Source: Adiantum capillus-veneris (lineage: Eukaryota > Streptophyta > Polypodiopsida > Polypodiales > Pteridaceae). Taken from it: 64,000 nt of DNA. The stretch covers positions 91,587,112-91,651,111 of the forward strand of contig CM043945.1 of NCBI GenBank assembly GCA_014529385.2, given 5' to 3'. Under the pieces are notes generated by a model. That model was not told the DNA's origin and did no database searches. It worked only from the letters and a program-made list of their open reading frames with translations. This document shows positions 1 to 11,492 of this stretch, one piece after another. Both the position numbers and the translations under genes were made by a program. Every line of letters begins with the position of its first letter. Position 1 is the stretch's first letter.

Positions 1-434
1 CCAAAGACCAGCCAAGAACCTGTCCTTCTTCATCATGTCAGGCGGGGGTACCTGTGGTGCTAAAGCCTTGCACATTCGCTCCCATGCCAATGAAAACTTA
101 CGTATGTACGCATCTACTGGCTCACCTTCCTTTTGCACCAAAGCCTGTACTTCTTGCCACACTTTGTCAGGGTCTTCTATCTTCACAAACTCCACTTCCA
201 ATCCATGCCTTAGATTGTCCCAACTCAATCTTATAGGTGGATCAGCCATACGCAACTCCTCTTCAAATGCTTTGGACCAAGCTCTGCATCACTCTTCAAA
301 CAAATTTGGAGAAGGCGTAACATTTGTGTAGGGTCATGAATCTGGTTGCTAATGCAGGCAACCTCCATCTTTTCCAAAAATTCTTCCACATCTTCATCAC
401 TTCTTCCATGAAACTCGGGATAAGAGAAAGCCAT
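1..434 (-). pseudogene. Ty3/gypsy-type gag fragment, runs off the left edge
   Basis: Read on the minus strand from the ATG at 434, the product begins MAFSYPEFHGRSDEDVEEF and continues as a typical retrotransposon gag capsid core. Later it has an aromatic/charged stretch (DNLRHGLEVEFVKIEDPD) and QALVQKEGEPVDAYIRKFS, the usual gag helix. The frame changes once, near 285-300, so the piece is broken by a single-base indel. It continues past base 1, so pol would lie outside the window. The neighbour at 537-755 lies just upstream of this gag, where the element leader or LTR should be. I am fairly sure of gag; the family cannot be set without pol. Confidence 0.75.
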
Positions 435-536
435 GGCTACCCAAATTATGATGCTTTGAGAACCCCTTCGAACACACGTGCAAGAACCCAAAACTTTTCA
501 CTTCCCAATCCCTAGAAACTTCAATGGAGCTCAACT

Positions 537-755
537 TTAGATAAGGACAAACACATGCACATCAAATGAGTTTTCATAGTTGATCATCGGAATGACAACA
601 GGCAAAGGACATTCCAGGATCTCTCTCAATCTTCTTGGCCCAAACATAAAGACTATGCGCTGCTGGAAAAAGATCTTCCTGGACACATGAACATTAATCT
701 GAATTCTTTGCGTTAAATGAAAAGGAGTGAACTGAGGGCCATTTTGATCATCCAT
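537..755 (-). CDS. Small 72-codon ORF of a retroelement-leader family (copy A)
   Basis: From ATG 755 to TAA 537 this encodes 72 residues. A longer reading from a TTG at 779 is possible, but the ATG gives exactly the length of the relatives at 29840-30058 and 37859-38077. Shared features in order are IxINVxxSRKIxFQQRIVF, then FGPxRLxEIL, a proline pair region, IPMINY, and a C-terminal SFDVxxxVL. The fold looks mixed beta, with alternating hydrophobics and no signal peptide or obvious membrane helix. It lies about 100 bases upstream of gag on the same strand, so it is probably in the leader or LTR of that element. I do not recognise the family and assign no function. Conservation between two unrelated elements argues that it is a real protein. 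Confidence 0.6.
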   Translation of the reverse strand: MDDQNGPQFTPFHLTQRIQINVHVSRKIFFQQRIVFMFGPRRLREILECPLPVVIPMINYENSFDVHVFVLI

Positions 756-1325
756 TAAAGCCAACCATGAAGCTCCCAAGAAGGCACACCTGACTCAACC
801 TCTGATTTTGCCAAAATTTCAGCAGCATAACAGCATAAATGGCTCAAAATACCAAAAAACCAGCCATCATAACTTGGGAAAATTTCGACAGAGTTTCCCC
901 AGAAGTAGAGCAATGAGAACCCAAAATATAGCCTGCATCTGTACGCATAAACTGACAACAATAGAACCCGAGCATCAAGTAGTACTCACTAGTACATAGC
1001 CTATGGCGAGGTCACAAAAAGGGTGCTCCAGCTACCTGTATCACCGAAAGGATCTCCACATTTGAGAATCCCCCAGCTCAATAAAAACCTCACACTATCG
1101 ACCCTCACACGAAAGCTAATGCAAATCGCGTATAGTCAAGTCTCAGAAATGACTATCTTCCAGACCAAGTCTCAGAAATGGCTGGGACTGCCAAATAAAA
1201 CCATATATGGCTCCACAAAGGCGTACAATGGCAGTTTCCACAAGTAACGTACAATCCAACAGACAATGCGCTCAAATAGGCGCCAAGTGATGCATTCCCA
1301 CAACAACTGCAAGTGACATCACTGT
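756..1325. other. Presumed leader/LTR DNA of the minus-strand element
   Basis: No supportable gene. By position it should be the LTR or untranslated leader of the element whose gag lies at 1-434. I found no second LTR copy in the window, so boundaries cannot be set. Confidence 0.35.
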
Positions 1326-1468
1326 ACTCCAGCTACCTGTACCTGTGTGAATCACCTGTACCTGTCCCTGTCCCTATTCCTGTAACCTGTAACCTGTAAC
1401 CTGTAATCTGCAACCTGCAACCTGTAATCCCGAAGCTCGAAGCTCGAAGCTCAAAGCTCGAAGCAGAA
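1326..1468. repeat. Three short tandem repeats side by side
   Basis: First come irregular CCTGTA/CCTGTC units (about 1326-1378). Next are roughly seven heptamers of CCTGTAA and variants (1379-1429). Then come about five heptamers of CGAAGCT (1431-1464). The heptamers are not the plant telomere unit CCCTAAA. Confidence 0.85.
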
Positions 1469-1675
1469 GGTACTCGAAGAAGATCCTCCGTGGGGGCGCC
1501 AAAAGAATGTGAGCGGGATGAAAACACACACAACGCCTCTATAACGACCCGACACACACTCTTGGAAAGATACACACACACACTATGGGGCACCACTCAG
1601 CTTACACAACACACCTGGCCGAGACAGGGAACACACCTCTGGAGTGAGAGGAGAGAGACTATCCACTTGCCCACT

Positions 1676-1709
<34 letters not shown>
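1676..1709. repeat. (CA)n microsatellite
   Basis: About 17 uninterrupted CA units, following a looser ACACAC-rich stretch from about 1525. Confidence 0.95.
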
Positions 1710-1711
<2 letters not shown>

Positions 1712-2835
1712 AAAAACTCAGCTCAAAAGAGGAGAATTTCTGATGTTTAGATACAATTGAGCTTGGGCCAACACCAATGGGGCAAATAGCTCACACAATA
1801 TGGGTAAAAGAAGCCGGATACGATCACAAACTGGAGCAGAAACTTCGCTCATAGGAGGAACTTACACAGAAAAACAGCAGGAAAATAGTGAGGAATTTGG
1901 CAAAATGGATAGCGCCATCGCGTCCGGAACGGCCCAAAACCCCAGTCTACAATGTCAAAGTGCTCAAATCCGACCTCGGATGAGCAGTTTACGGCCAAAA
2001 CAGGCTCCAAAATGAGCAAAAACACACCTGCGGCTGTTCCTCCTCTCTTCTCCACGTTTTTTTCTGGTCTTCTCTCAGTTTTTTCAGTTCCCACACTTAG
2101 CTTTATTAGTTGGGCACCCTTGGCCTTTTAGATGACCTCAAACGGACCCCGAACAGGCCAAAAACTGACCTCGCAGTGCATAGTTGTCACCTTTTTGCAT
2201 CATTCGCACACCTGGCACTCAGCTTTTTTCCAATAATGCACCTCGCCACCACGTGAAGTGGCCCCAAAAAAGGTCCTCATGATGACCTTTCTGCATAATT
2301 CTCACAAGCAAACACCCACGTTGTGTCCGTCCTCATCTGCGTGCAAATATTGACCTCGTTCGCCCTCCTGACGCCACTAGATGCCATCTGACGCACCTGC
2401 TGACCTCACGTCGTCGGCCCGCGGATAGCTTCCTCGAGAAGTTTTACGCGCTACCAACTCCTCCTTATTGTAGAAAAAACACACTGGTATTGGTAATAGT
2501 GAAAATCGATGCACTATGTACATGCTGTCCTACCTGTACACATGTGGGCCCCACATAACCACCTGGCTAAGGAAAATGGGCAATTCTTTATTTGATGCAC
2601 CATGCATGTGTATGTACATATGCGCAATCCCTTGCTCCAAAAAACTCCTGACAACGTGGCAAAGGGGAAAATGGTTTCAGAAACTCAGGAACCACCTCAA
2701 ACATTGATCGACCTGGAGTGATTTTTATGTATGATAAGAAAAAAACTTATAATGAGAATGTGGGAATTTACAAGCATGAGAGCGAGGGAATAGTCTCTTA
2801 ATTTTTTTGCAAAGAACCATAGCCAACCGAGTTAA
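1710..2835. other. No gene seen
   Basis: Mixed-composition DNA between the minus-strand element and gypsy element 1. It may hold the 5' LTR of element 1, but I found no matching direct repeat on the right side of that element. Short ORFs here show no family features. Confidence 0.4.
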
Positions 2836-5800
2836 GCAAAGATAAGGTTCTTTACTTATTCTCTTACGAAATTGCTATGGAGAAGGATATCGTTTTTGTG
2901 ATAGGTACGGGCAAGAATACCAACGTATTCTCCCAGAGAAGGTAGAAAAGGCAACAGTTCCAGGAGCATCAACATATGCCCCCGATGAAGTGCCAAGAGT
3001 CCCCTACACCCCTAGCAAGTCGACAAATCCCTTTTCAGAAGAGTATGACACGACCTCACATTCTACCCGACCGCAGATATTCAACAACCAAAACCAACCA
3101 GCAACCGAGCCATCATTGCAGGCATGGATTTGACAGAGTGCAACATTAGAATAGGACCAAAATCGAGATGGTTATCAAGCCGCACGAGGGCTAAGGGATT
3201 TACAAGAACCACCACTCTATTCAGGGTATCAAGGAGAGAGTAAGCGAAATACTTAAGGGTCAACAGATCCTGGAAGACCACCCATAGAACGAGTTCGAAG
3301 AGATGAACCATATCTGGCAAGAACTGTTAGAAATTACGGCTTAGGAGCACCATTGGGAGAGGAACCAACCTACTACAGAAGACCAGAGGAGATATATAGA
3401 TTGGGACGAGGAGATCCAATGATGAGATTTGTAGACCATCGTAGAATTAGACCTTCTCAAGTGCAAAACTGGGTAAACAAGAAATACACAGGAAACAGAG
3501 ATCCAAGAGATCATGTAGCTGCCTTTGTGCGTGTAATTAGAGCTGAAGAGGTGTTAGACTTCCCTACCCAATTTGCAGGGTTTGGACTAACCCTAGAAGA
3601 GGACGCTGCTACTTGGTTAGACTCTATGGAGCGTAGAGACTTTGAATCTATGGAGGAAGTATTTGACGAGTTTATCGAGGAATTATCACAAAGGGTAATA
3701 GCTTATAATACTGTTTCACAAATCCATAAATTCAAACAGAAAGAAGGGGAATCTGTGCGAAAGGCAGCCCTACGACTAGAAATATATGTTAAGTTCTGCC
3801 ATGTGGAAGAACTGCCAACTCAGTCCAGAGTTATTCTTATATTTATCCAAGGACTAAGGAATGCAGATCTCCAGAAGGACTTACATATGAAGAGGAGCAC
3901 AACGTTGAATGAGTTAACTAAGGAGGCTCTTTACCTTGTGGATAATTGTGCGGTCTACAAAGAGGGTGAGTTTAAGGATCTTGACGATGATTCATCCTCA
4001 CAACAAAGTGGAAGCAAGTCTTCTAAGACAACACCAAAAAGAGAAGTAGCTGTAAACCAGGAGTAGCTTGTAGAGGAAGTGCTAAAAAAGATTAACTTGT
4101 ACGCCAAACCCCAGGCTAAACAGCCCAAGTGGTGTGCTATTGAGCAAAAATGGACAAACCATGGGACGGAGGAATGTTATTATAACAAGGGATATGTGAA
4201 AGAGAGACCTTACGCTCCCCAAGCTCAGGTAGCTTCTCCTCAAGTTCCACCGATGCCTAGGTATCAAGCAGGCAACCTACAAGGACCTGTAGATGTAGAA
4301 AGACCACAACCAGTGTTGGGGCGACAACCACCCCTACCAGGATTACGACCAGTTGGCATAAGATACACACCAATAGTAACCGAATCAGAAGAGAAGGGTT
4401 TGGTGCCTATGCATGCATATTACAAAGATCCCAATGGATATGCTGCAAATCCTGTCTATTATCCATTGGAAGAACCCTCAACACCAGAACCATGGAGCAT
4501 GATGGGAGCTGTAGGACCACCAACCGCCCGCTGCACAGGCAGCAGGAGAAGGAAGATATAGCTGGATAAACGAACATTGTTGTTCATAGCCAACGGAGGC
4601 ATGGGCGGGCAGAGACATGCATACCAACAAAGAGGAGCTCAAGGAGCACCTCCACAGCCTAAAGGACCCTGCTACTACAAGTGTGGTGGAGACCATTGGC
4701 TAAGAGACTGTCCTCATGATGAAATCATTAGAGTCAACGCATATTGCACTGAGTGTGGAGTTACTCATTTGATTTCGGATTTCCCTAAAAACCCGAGCAA
4801 AGGATCAAAAACTACCTTGAACATGCTGGAAGCAGTGCCGTCCAGTGGAGGGTCAGAAAACGAGACAATCATACCTATTCAGGCAATGACACAAGCCCAA
4901 GCTCAAAGAATGATGAACGAACCCGTAATTGAAGAGCCAAACACCGATGCCCCAAGTTCAGAAACGAAAAATCAAAGAAGCACAGTTTGGAAAGCTAGAA
5001 AGGCGCGTACGAAAGCCAAGAAAGAACGAGAGCAAACTGCTCTATCTGAGGAGTTAAAACACACAAAGGATAGATTGGAACGGTTAGAGGATCTAGCTAG
5101 CCTAATCTCACACACTGCGGCAACCATAGCACCCAAGGAAATAGCAGAACCCAAAAGTGCAGGATCAGGAGGATCAGTACTGGCAGACAAGGTAAATGAG
5201 CAGTTAGATTCACTTTTAAGAGCTTACAAAGCCAGACTCAAGAAGAACCAAACCCAAGAGCAAAGATGGATGACTTATCCATATGCTAAAATAGAAAACC
5301 AAAGGTTGGAAATGTGTACAAAGATGATTGAAACAACTCAATCTTTGATAGAAAACCCCCTTGGTAAACCTGCAAATTGGCAGGAAGTACCAGCTCCAAC
5401 CCCTATCAAACAAACTTTAGAGGAACAAGTAGAAACGAAGGAAAGACTCATGAATGCTTATGAACCTAGGGGAGAGCCTATCATAGTGCCAAATACGACA
5501 GATGAGGGAAGTGACGGGTTCCAGCCTAAAACATTGGTAGAAATGGGTAAGGATTGTAACAGTCTAGATGATCTGTGGAAGCAAATCCATGAGGCCAACG
5601 AAGCTAATAGGGTAAGCTACCACATGAATAACACAAGAAAAGAGAAAAATAAGATCTTACCTCCCATTGAAGAATTTGAGGTAAGATCACAAATGAACTT
5701 TGATATACATTCACAAGGGGGAGACCAGGGATCAATTAGTTCGGGGCACATCCAGCCACACTCGTTGAAAACTCTACCCTCTTACCTAGGAGAGTATGAA

Positions 5801-5977
5801 GCCAAGTCTGAAGTGAGAGCAATACCATCTCAAAGACTTTCTTCCAAGAGAGTGATGGATTCACAAGGGTTGATTGAGTTATTGTCCACCCCAGTGGCAT
5901 GCACAATCACACTAGCCGAACTCCTAAGGTTACGACCAAACATTTGGACCACAGTAAGAAAATGTGGACCACAGTAG
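2836..5977 (+). pseudogene. gag of gypsy element 1
   Basis: One frame runs through the interval with several stops. In order it holds a charged, proline-rich N-terminus; the capsid core from about 3416 (RFVDHRRIRPSQVQNWVNKKY, then an ATWLDSMERRDFESMEEVF stretch and SVRKAALRLEIYVKF); two cysteine knuckles near 4671-4790; and a long coiled-coil and acidic tail. The first knuckle has an extra residue (CYYKC instead of CxxC) and the second has lost its last cysteine (DFP where C is expected). At the upstream TAG and TGA stops, Gln, Arg or Trp would be restored by one C/T or G/A change. It starts somewhere near 2836; no convincing ATG was identified. Confidence 0.75.
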
Positions 5978-6000
5978 GCAAATGCCTATAAAAATTTGGA

Positions 6001-6432
6001 GTGAAAGACCCCACCTCGAAGCTTCAGGAAGGGATCAGAGAATTGGACAGGCCTCAACTAAACACTAGGCCAGTACCATTAAACAAGGTTGGAGAGTATT
6101 GCGAGGGAGAAGATGGAAACACCACGCTACCAGTAGAATTCCAAGGAGTAGTTTCCAAAGCTATTCTTGACAGTGGAGCAGGAGTCGCTATCGCCACCAA
6201 GGAAATTTGGAAAAAATGGGGAAAACCAGCTTTGAGAGCTACCATAATGAAATTGCAATTGGCAGATGGGTTCATGGAGAAGCCTCTAGGACTTTTAGAA
6301 AAAGTGATTGTCACCTCGTGCGGAATCGAGTATGAGCATACATTTGCAATAGTCAATTTTGAAAAAAAGAACAATTACGAGATCATCTTGGGAAGACCAT
6401 TCATGAGACAATTGAAGATGGTCCAGGACTAG
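6001..6432 (+). pseudogene. Aspartic protease domain of gypsy element 1
   Basis: The retropepsin signature AILDSGAGVAIATKEIW appears about 55 residues in, with the flap region and the closing ILGRPFMRQLK near the end. The active-site triad DSG is intact. The domain is about 140 residues, the expected size. It is in a different frame from gag, so an indel or programmed shift separates them. It would cut the polyprotein in the virus-like particle. The frame stops at 6430 and continues weakly to about 6580. Confidence 0.85.
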
Positions 6433-7367
6433 GGTTACGACCACATATACCTCAGACATGGTGAGACAACAACTAAAATACACCTAAAAGACCATAGTTA
6501 CAAGGATGTGAACCAAACACCAGTGGAAGAGTTTGATTCAGCTACATTAGCATGGTCGGAACTCCTAGCATGGTTAGGGCAATAAAAAGAGATATGGATG
6601 TGTGGAGCTTCACATTCTGGGAGCTTAAAAAGAGAGGAATGCATCTTAAAAAGAGCGATTGAGGACAAGGATTATATACCGGAACCTTTTCTGAAGATGT
6701 CTTAGAACCTCTGGTGTGGGAACACATACTAGCAACATTGGATGTCTATACCATTACAGATAGTCCAACAACAAAATTTTGCGATAAGGATGGCTATGAT
6801 GTGCTACCCTATTACATGGTAAGCCTTATACTAGGAGGAGATGAGATGGTAGAACCACCAGAACAAGAAGAGTTTTATAACTTCTCTGAGCATCTGGAGG
6901 TAAACAATGATGCAGATAATGAGTGTTCAGACAACTCAAATGAGCGTGAGGAGAAAACAGAGAATATCAAATTTTATGATTTTGCTAATCAACACCCTAG
7001 ATGCTAGGAACGCTATAGGAGGAAACGAGCGGAAAACAAAGCGAGAGAGAACCTGATGCCCAGGATAAAAGATAAAACTCACTATTTAATACTTGTCAAA
7101 GCAGAGGATTGTGTTAAAGATCAAATCTCAAGAAGATTCTCAAAATATCAAAGGGAAGGAGCGTGAGATGAAATAAGACATGTATGGAAAGCTAAAATAG
7201 AAACAAAATCACAAAAATCTCAAAAATAAAAAACAAAAACGACAAAAGACCCGGAGTGGACCAAACTGGAGCGTAAACAGAAATACCAAGAACTGAAACG
7301 GTCTTTACGAGAGGAATGGACTATTGAGGGAGATAGTGATGGTAAGGGGGAGTCAGAAAAAGGAAAC
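6433..7367 (+). pseudogene. Broken protease-RT linker of gypsy element 1
   Basis: Fragments of reading frame (for example 6714-7007, acidic, ending QHPRC) join the protease to RT. No domain is recognisable, and stops and A-rich stretches are frequent from 7010 to 7360. It is most likely decayed linker. Confidence 0.5.
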
Positions 7368-9190
7368 ATGAATTTACCATCACACTATCGGAAATTTACC
7401 ATCCAGGACAGAGAAATCATAATGACACCACCAGTGAGAGAAATAACAAACCAGGAATCTTATGATGGGCCGGAAAATGCAAAAAGGGTAGACCTTGCTG
7501 AACCAGGTGAAAAGCCTCAGCCGGTTTATATCGCAATTGATTTAGAGCCAGAAGAAGAAGAACTGCTAACACAACTTCTCAAGAAGTATAAAGATGTGTT
7601 TGCATGGTCCTACAAAGGCCTCAAAGGAGTTGATCCATCGATATGTCAATATACAATTCCATTGAAATCAGATGCCAAACCTAGCAAACAACGTCCTTAT
7701 ACATATAATGACACATTTGCTAAACTAACCAAAGAAGAGATTGACAAGCTGATGGATGTTGAATTCATTTATGAAATCCAACATACAGATTGGGTGTCAC
7801 CCATTGTGGTAGTCCCCAAAAAGAACGGAAAATTGAGAGTGTGTGTAAACCTCAAAAAGGTAAATGTAGCCACCATAAGAGATAATTATCCCTTATCGAT
7901 CACAGAACATGTACTTGAGAGGGTGGCCGGGAAACGGGCTTATTCCTTTCTAGATGGGTTTTCAAGATACAACCAACTGGCAATTGCAATAGAGGATCAA
8001 CACAAAACAGCGTTTGCCACAGAATGGGGAATTTATGCGTATCAAGTTATGCTGTTTGGCTTAACTAATGCCCCAGCTACCTTTCAAAGGTTAATGAGGC
8101 ATGCGTTCAAAGAATACCTGAGAATATTCTTAGAAATATACATGGAAGATCTTTGTATACACTCTCTTCTATGAGAGGAACATATTGACCATTTGCAAAA
8201 GGTATTTGAAAAATGCAGAACATATCGAATCTGTCTTAACCCGAAGAAGTGCATTTTCATGGTTAGGCAAGGCCGCATCCTAGGACACATTGTCTTAAGA
8301 AATGGCATAACAACTGACCTAGACAAAATCAAGGTCATAGTAGACCTGCCCACGCCTACTAATGCAAAACAAGTGCAATCCTTCATGGGACACTGCGGGT
8401 ATTATCGAAGATTCATATATATGTATGTAGTCATCGCACAACCTCTCTATCGTTTGTTAGTCAATTTCGGCTGGATTGAGGAGTGTGAAACTTCATTCCA
8501 AAAGTTGAAGGAAAACCTTGTATCAACACCTGTACTTAAAGCACCGGATTGGGAAAAGATATTCCATGTTCACATTGATGCATCTGCATATGCAATCGGG
8601 AGTATTCTGGCTCAACATGGAGACGGAACAATGGATTTTCCAGTTTGTTATGCAAGCCGACAGTTAAATAGTGCGGAAAAGAACTACAAAACCACCGAAA
8701 GAGAGGGGTTAAGAATGATTTATGTTGTAAAGAAATTTTGGCATTATTTGCTTGCAAATAAATTTGTGTCCTTCACAGATCATCAAGCTCTTTTATATCT
8801 GGTTAATAAACCATGCAATACTGGGAGGATTGTACGTTGGTTTATTATATTGCTAGAGTTTGATTTCACAGTAGTAGTCAAAAAGGGTAAAACTCATCTA
8901 TGGGCGGATCATCTTTCAAGGCTACACAACGAAGAAGCTCCTGAAGGAGTAGATGATGACATACCAGATACTTATCTTTTCAATATTGAAATGATACCCA
9001 AATGGTCTCACAATATTGTTAGCATTCTTTCCTTGGGAGGTAGGTTTGATAACACGGAAGACAGATCCAAACAACAAACAATTCGACAAAACAAGAAACT
9101 TCCAGTTGATTGTAGGACGACTGTATCATCTAGGCTCGGACCAAATTCTACGACTATGTATAAATCCGGAGGAATTCGAGTGTTATCTTG
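7368..9190 (+). pseudogene. Reverse transcriptase and RNase H of gypsy element 1
   Basis: The RT blocks appear in order: WVSPIVVVPKKNGKLRVCVN, the NYPLSITEHVLERVAGKRAYS block, the SRYNQLAIAIEDQHKTAFAT block, and the FGLTNAPATFQRLM block. The catalytic box reads IYMEDLCIHS, where the gypsy consensus is FxDD, so the first catalytic aspartate is Glu. A TGA at 8172 follows; Arg CGA would be the parent codon. RNase H then runs from about 8560 (HIDASAYAIGSILAQ) through CYASRQLNSAEKNYKTTERE to LWADHLSRL near 8920. Copies synthesised from this template would need another source of active RT. Confidence 0.9.
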
Positions 9191-9375
9191 AAGAAGCACA
9201 TGTCCAGGATTGTGCATTTCATTGTTCAATAGTGAAAACACACTAGAGAGTGAAACAGTTAGGGGTTTATTAGCCAACTATGTACGCGGACATACATGCT
9301 TGTGTTAACAATTGTACTATATGTAGTGCCAAATGTCGAGTAGATCACGCGACATTGTTTCAGGTAAACATTGCA
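9016..9375 (+). pseudogene. First integrase zinc-binding (H2C2) module of gypsy element 1
   Basis: In frame 1, after an indel near 9040, the sequence gives a leader strand (FQLIVGRLYHLGSDQILRLC), a His region (EEAHVQDCAFH), then LGVYWPTMYADIHACVNNC and a closing CTIC. This is the HHCC pattern of gypsy integrases. A second complete module follows at about 9475-9720, so the domain is doubled. The same doubling is present in the related fragment at 24370-25113. Confidence 0.7.
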
Positions 9376-10358
9376 CCTGCATGGATTAAATATATCATTG
9401 ATTTCTTAACCACAAGGACGTTTTCTGAAAACATAACAAAAGCACGGAAAAGGGCTATAGAGCTGGAGGCTCGTGACTTTCAGTTAATTGGAAACCAACT
9501 CTATAAGCGAGGAAAGGAAAATCAACTTAGAATCTGTGCAAGTGAAAGTGAATACCTGCTGATTCTAGAACATGCACATGGAGGCATAAGTGGAGGCCAT
9601 TTTTCAGGCGATAAGACGGCAAAAATTGCCTTAACCACCGCAGGAATATGGTGGCCTACATTGCATATGGATGCTGAAGAGTTTGTAAAGCATTGTGACG
9701 CATGTCAGTGCACCAAGGTGCCAATAAAAAGTGATGAGATGCCACTATGGCCAATGATGGGAGCAAGGGCATTTTCAAAATGGGGCATTGATTTTGTGGG
9801 ACCTATTTCACCCCTTGCATATCGCTCCCATACCCAATATATCATTGTGGCTACGGACTATCTCACAAAATGGGTGGAAGCCAAGGCAATACAAAAAGCA
9901 GATACACGAAACACTGCACAATTTTTGTATGAGAATGTTTTTGTACGATACAGTTTACCAATAGAAATTGTCAGTGATCGAGGAACACATTTTCTTAATG
10001 AAGTCATTGAATATCTTCTAGAGGAATTCATGTTCATACATAGAAAATCTGCTCCATATCATCCACAAGAAAATGGACAAGCTGAGGCCACAATAAAACA
10101 CTATGCACGGTTCTCACTAAAATTGTATCAGAGTCAAGAACAGATTGGGATCAGCAGCTACGCTAAACACTATGGGCATACAGGGTAGCTTACAAAACAT
10201 CGATAGGAACGACACCATACAACATGGTATTTGGCCTAAATGCTATATTACCCATAGAGTTTTTAATTCCAACTCTACGAGTAGCGAAACGCTTAGAATG
10301 GACATAGCATGATCTCTCTTCAAGAATAGATGATCTTGAAAAGCTAGATGAACTTCGC
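9376..10358 (+). pseudogene. Integrase (second zinc module and DDE core) of gypsy element 1
   Basis: The second H2C2 module has HAHGGISGGHFSGDKTAK, then IWWPTLHMDAEEFVKHCDAC. The catalytic core starts KWGIDFVGPI (first Asp), has ATDYLTKWVEAKA, IVSDRGTHFLNEVIEYL (second Asp) and YHPQENGQAEATIKH (Glu), so the D,D-35-E triad is present. The frame shifts near 10120-10140 and continues in frame 0 (WAYRVAYKTSIGTTPYNMVF) with TAA and TAG stops. It would join cDNA to chromosomal DNA. Confidence 0.88.
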
Positions 10359-11294
10359 TTGAAAGATGTAGCTTCGATCTATGCTAAAAAGAGAAGACAA
10401 AAGGAGTTCTTTGACAAGCATGTGCGCACGAAAGAGTTCAAAATAGGTGATTATGTACTTGTTTATACCTTGAAGCAACATGCTAAGAAACTTAAAAAGC
10501 GAGGGATGGGACCCTTTGTGATTAGTGACCTATCACAAAGTGGTGCTGTCAAGCTTGCTACATTAGCACGTGAAGAAATGCCAAATTGGATTAGTGGGTG
10601 TCGATTGAAGAAATATCATTTACCACTAACACAGGATATGCTTCAACAAATCCATCAAGAAAAACAACGAATGAAGGAGAAACAGAGGGTACGAGAAGAA
10701 GCGCAAGTAGAAGCAAAAGAACGCATTGCAAAAAGGAGACTTCTGCGACAACAACAACAATGTGGATCACCGTTGCGAATCAATGCCATTCGACTAATGA
10801 ATTTTGATGAAGACACGGTGGAGCCAATAATTGCAGTCAAAGTGGGTAGCAATCAGGTTGAATCGATGGAATTGCTTGATTCTAGAGCTCAAGCAAATTT
10901 GATCTCTTACAGATTATACAAACAGCTCAAGCCCACAGGTCAACTTCATCCTAATCCACAAGTGCTGAAAAGTAGTACATCACATTCGCTAAAAATAGTG
11001 GGCTGGACTATATTGCATGTACAAGTACATCAATATATTTACCCACACAAATTTTATGTGGTTGAGGATGAAAGAACACAACACTCCATGTTGTTGGGAC
11101 AACCTTGGCAAAAAGAGTATAATGTACAGATAGATTGGAATGCGAATGCGGTCAATATTCAGCATGCACAAGAACATCAGGTGGTAGCCTTTGCTCAGCA
11201 GCCCCGGAATAATCAGCTGCCAACAATGCCATCATTGGATAAAAAAGCCAAAAGGAAGGGTGCCACCAAAGAACAACATGATACCCAAGGCTAA
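10359..11294 (+). pseudogene. Integrase C-terminus fused to a second protease-like domain
   Basis: The first ~100 residues are the usual integrase tail (FFDKHVRTKEFKIGDYVLVY, then KRGMGPFVISDL and SGCRLKKYHLPL). A charged coiled coil follows (QQIHQEKQRMKEKQRVREE). From about 10800 it becomes a retropepsin-like domain: EPIIAVKVGSNQVESMELLD, with the active-site loop reading DSRA instead of DSGA, and the closing MLLGQPWQKEYNVQIDW about 75 residues later. This is separate from the protease at 6001-6432. The Gly to Arg change (GGA to AGA) would inactivate it. Its role is unknown; a chromodomain would be the more usual occupant of this position. Confidence 0.7.
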
Positions 11295-11492
11295 CAAACA
11301 GGGAACTGCCAACCACGTTCACTCTATAGGTATAAAAAGTCATCGACCGTAGTGAAGAGATAAGAGTTAGCAACACGAGAAAAACAGATATGGGTGCAAG
11401 GATAGAAATGACATGGCAAACAAACAAAAATACAACAGAGGAATTCAATAGAAACAGATAGTTCAACCAAAAACTAAGGGAATAAAATAGAT

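Noticed and set aside
1379-1429. Heptamer CCTGTAA array as a telomere-type repeat
   Set aside because: The plant telomere unit is CCCTAAA; the array is short, imperfect and next to other unrelated short repeats.
1700-2835. 5' LTR of gypsy element 1
   Set aside because: No stretch here matches the DNA after the purine tract at 12075-12087.
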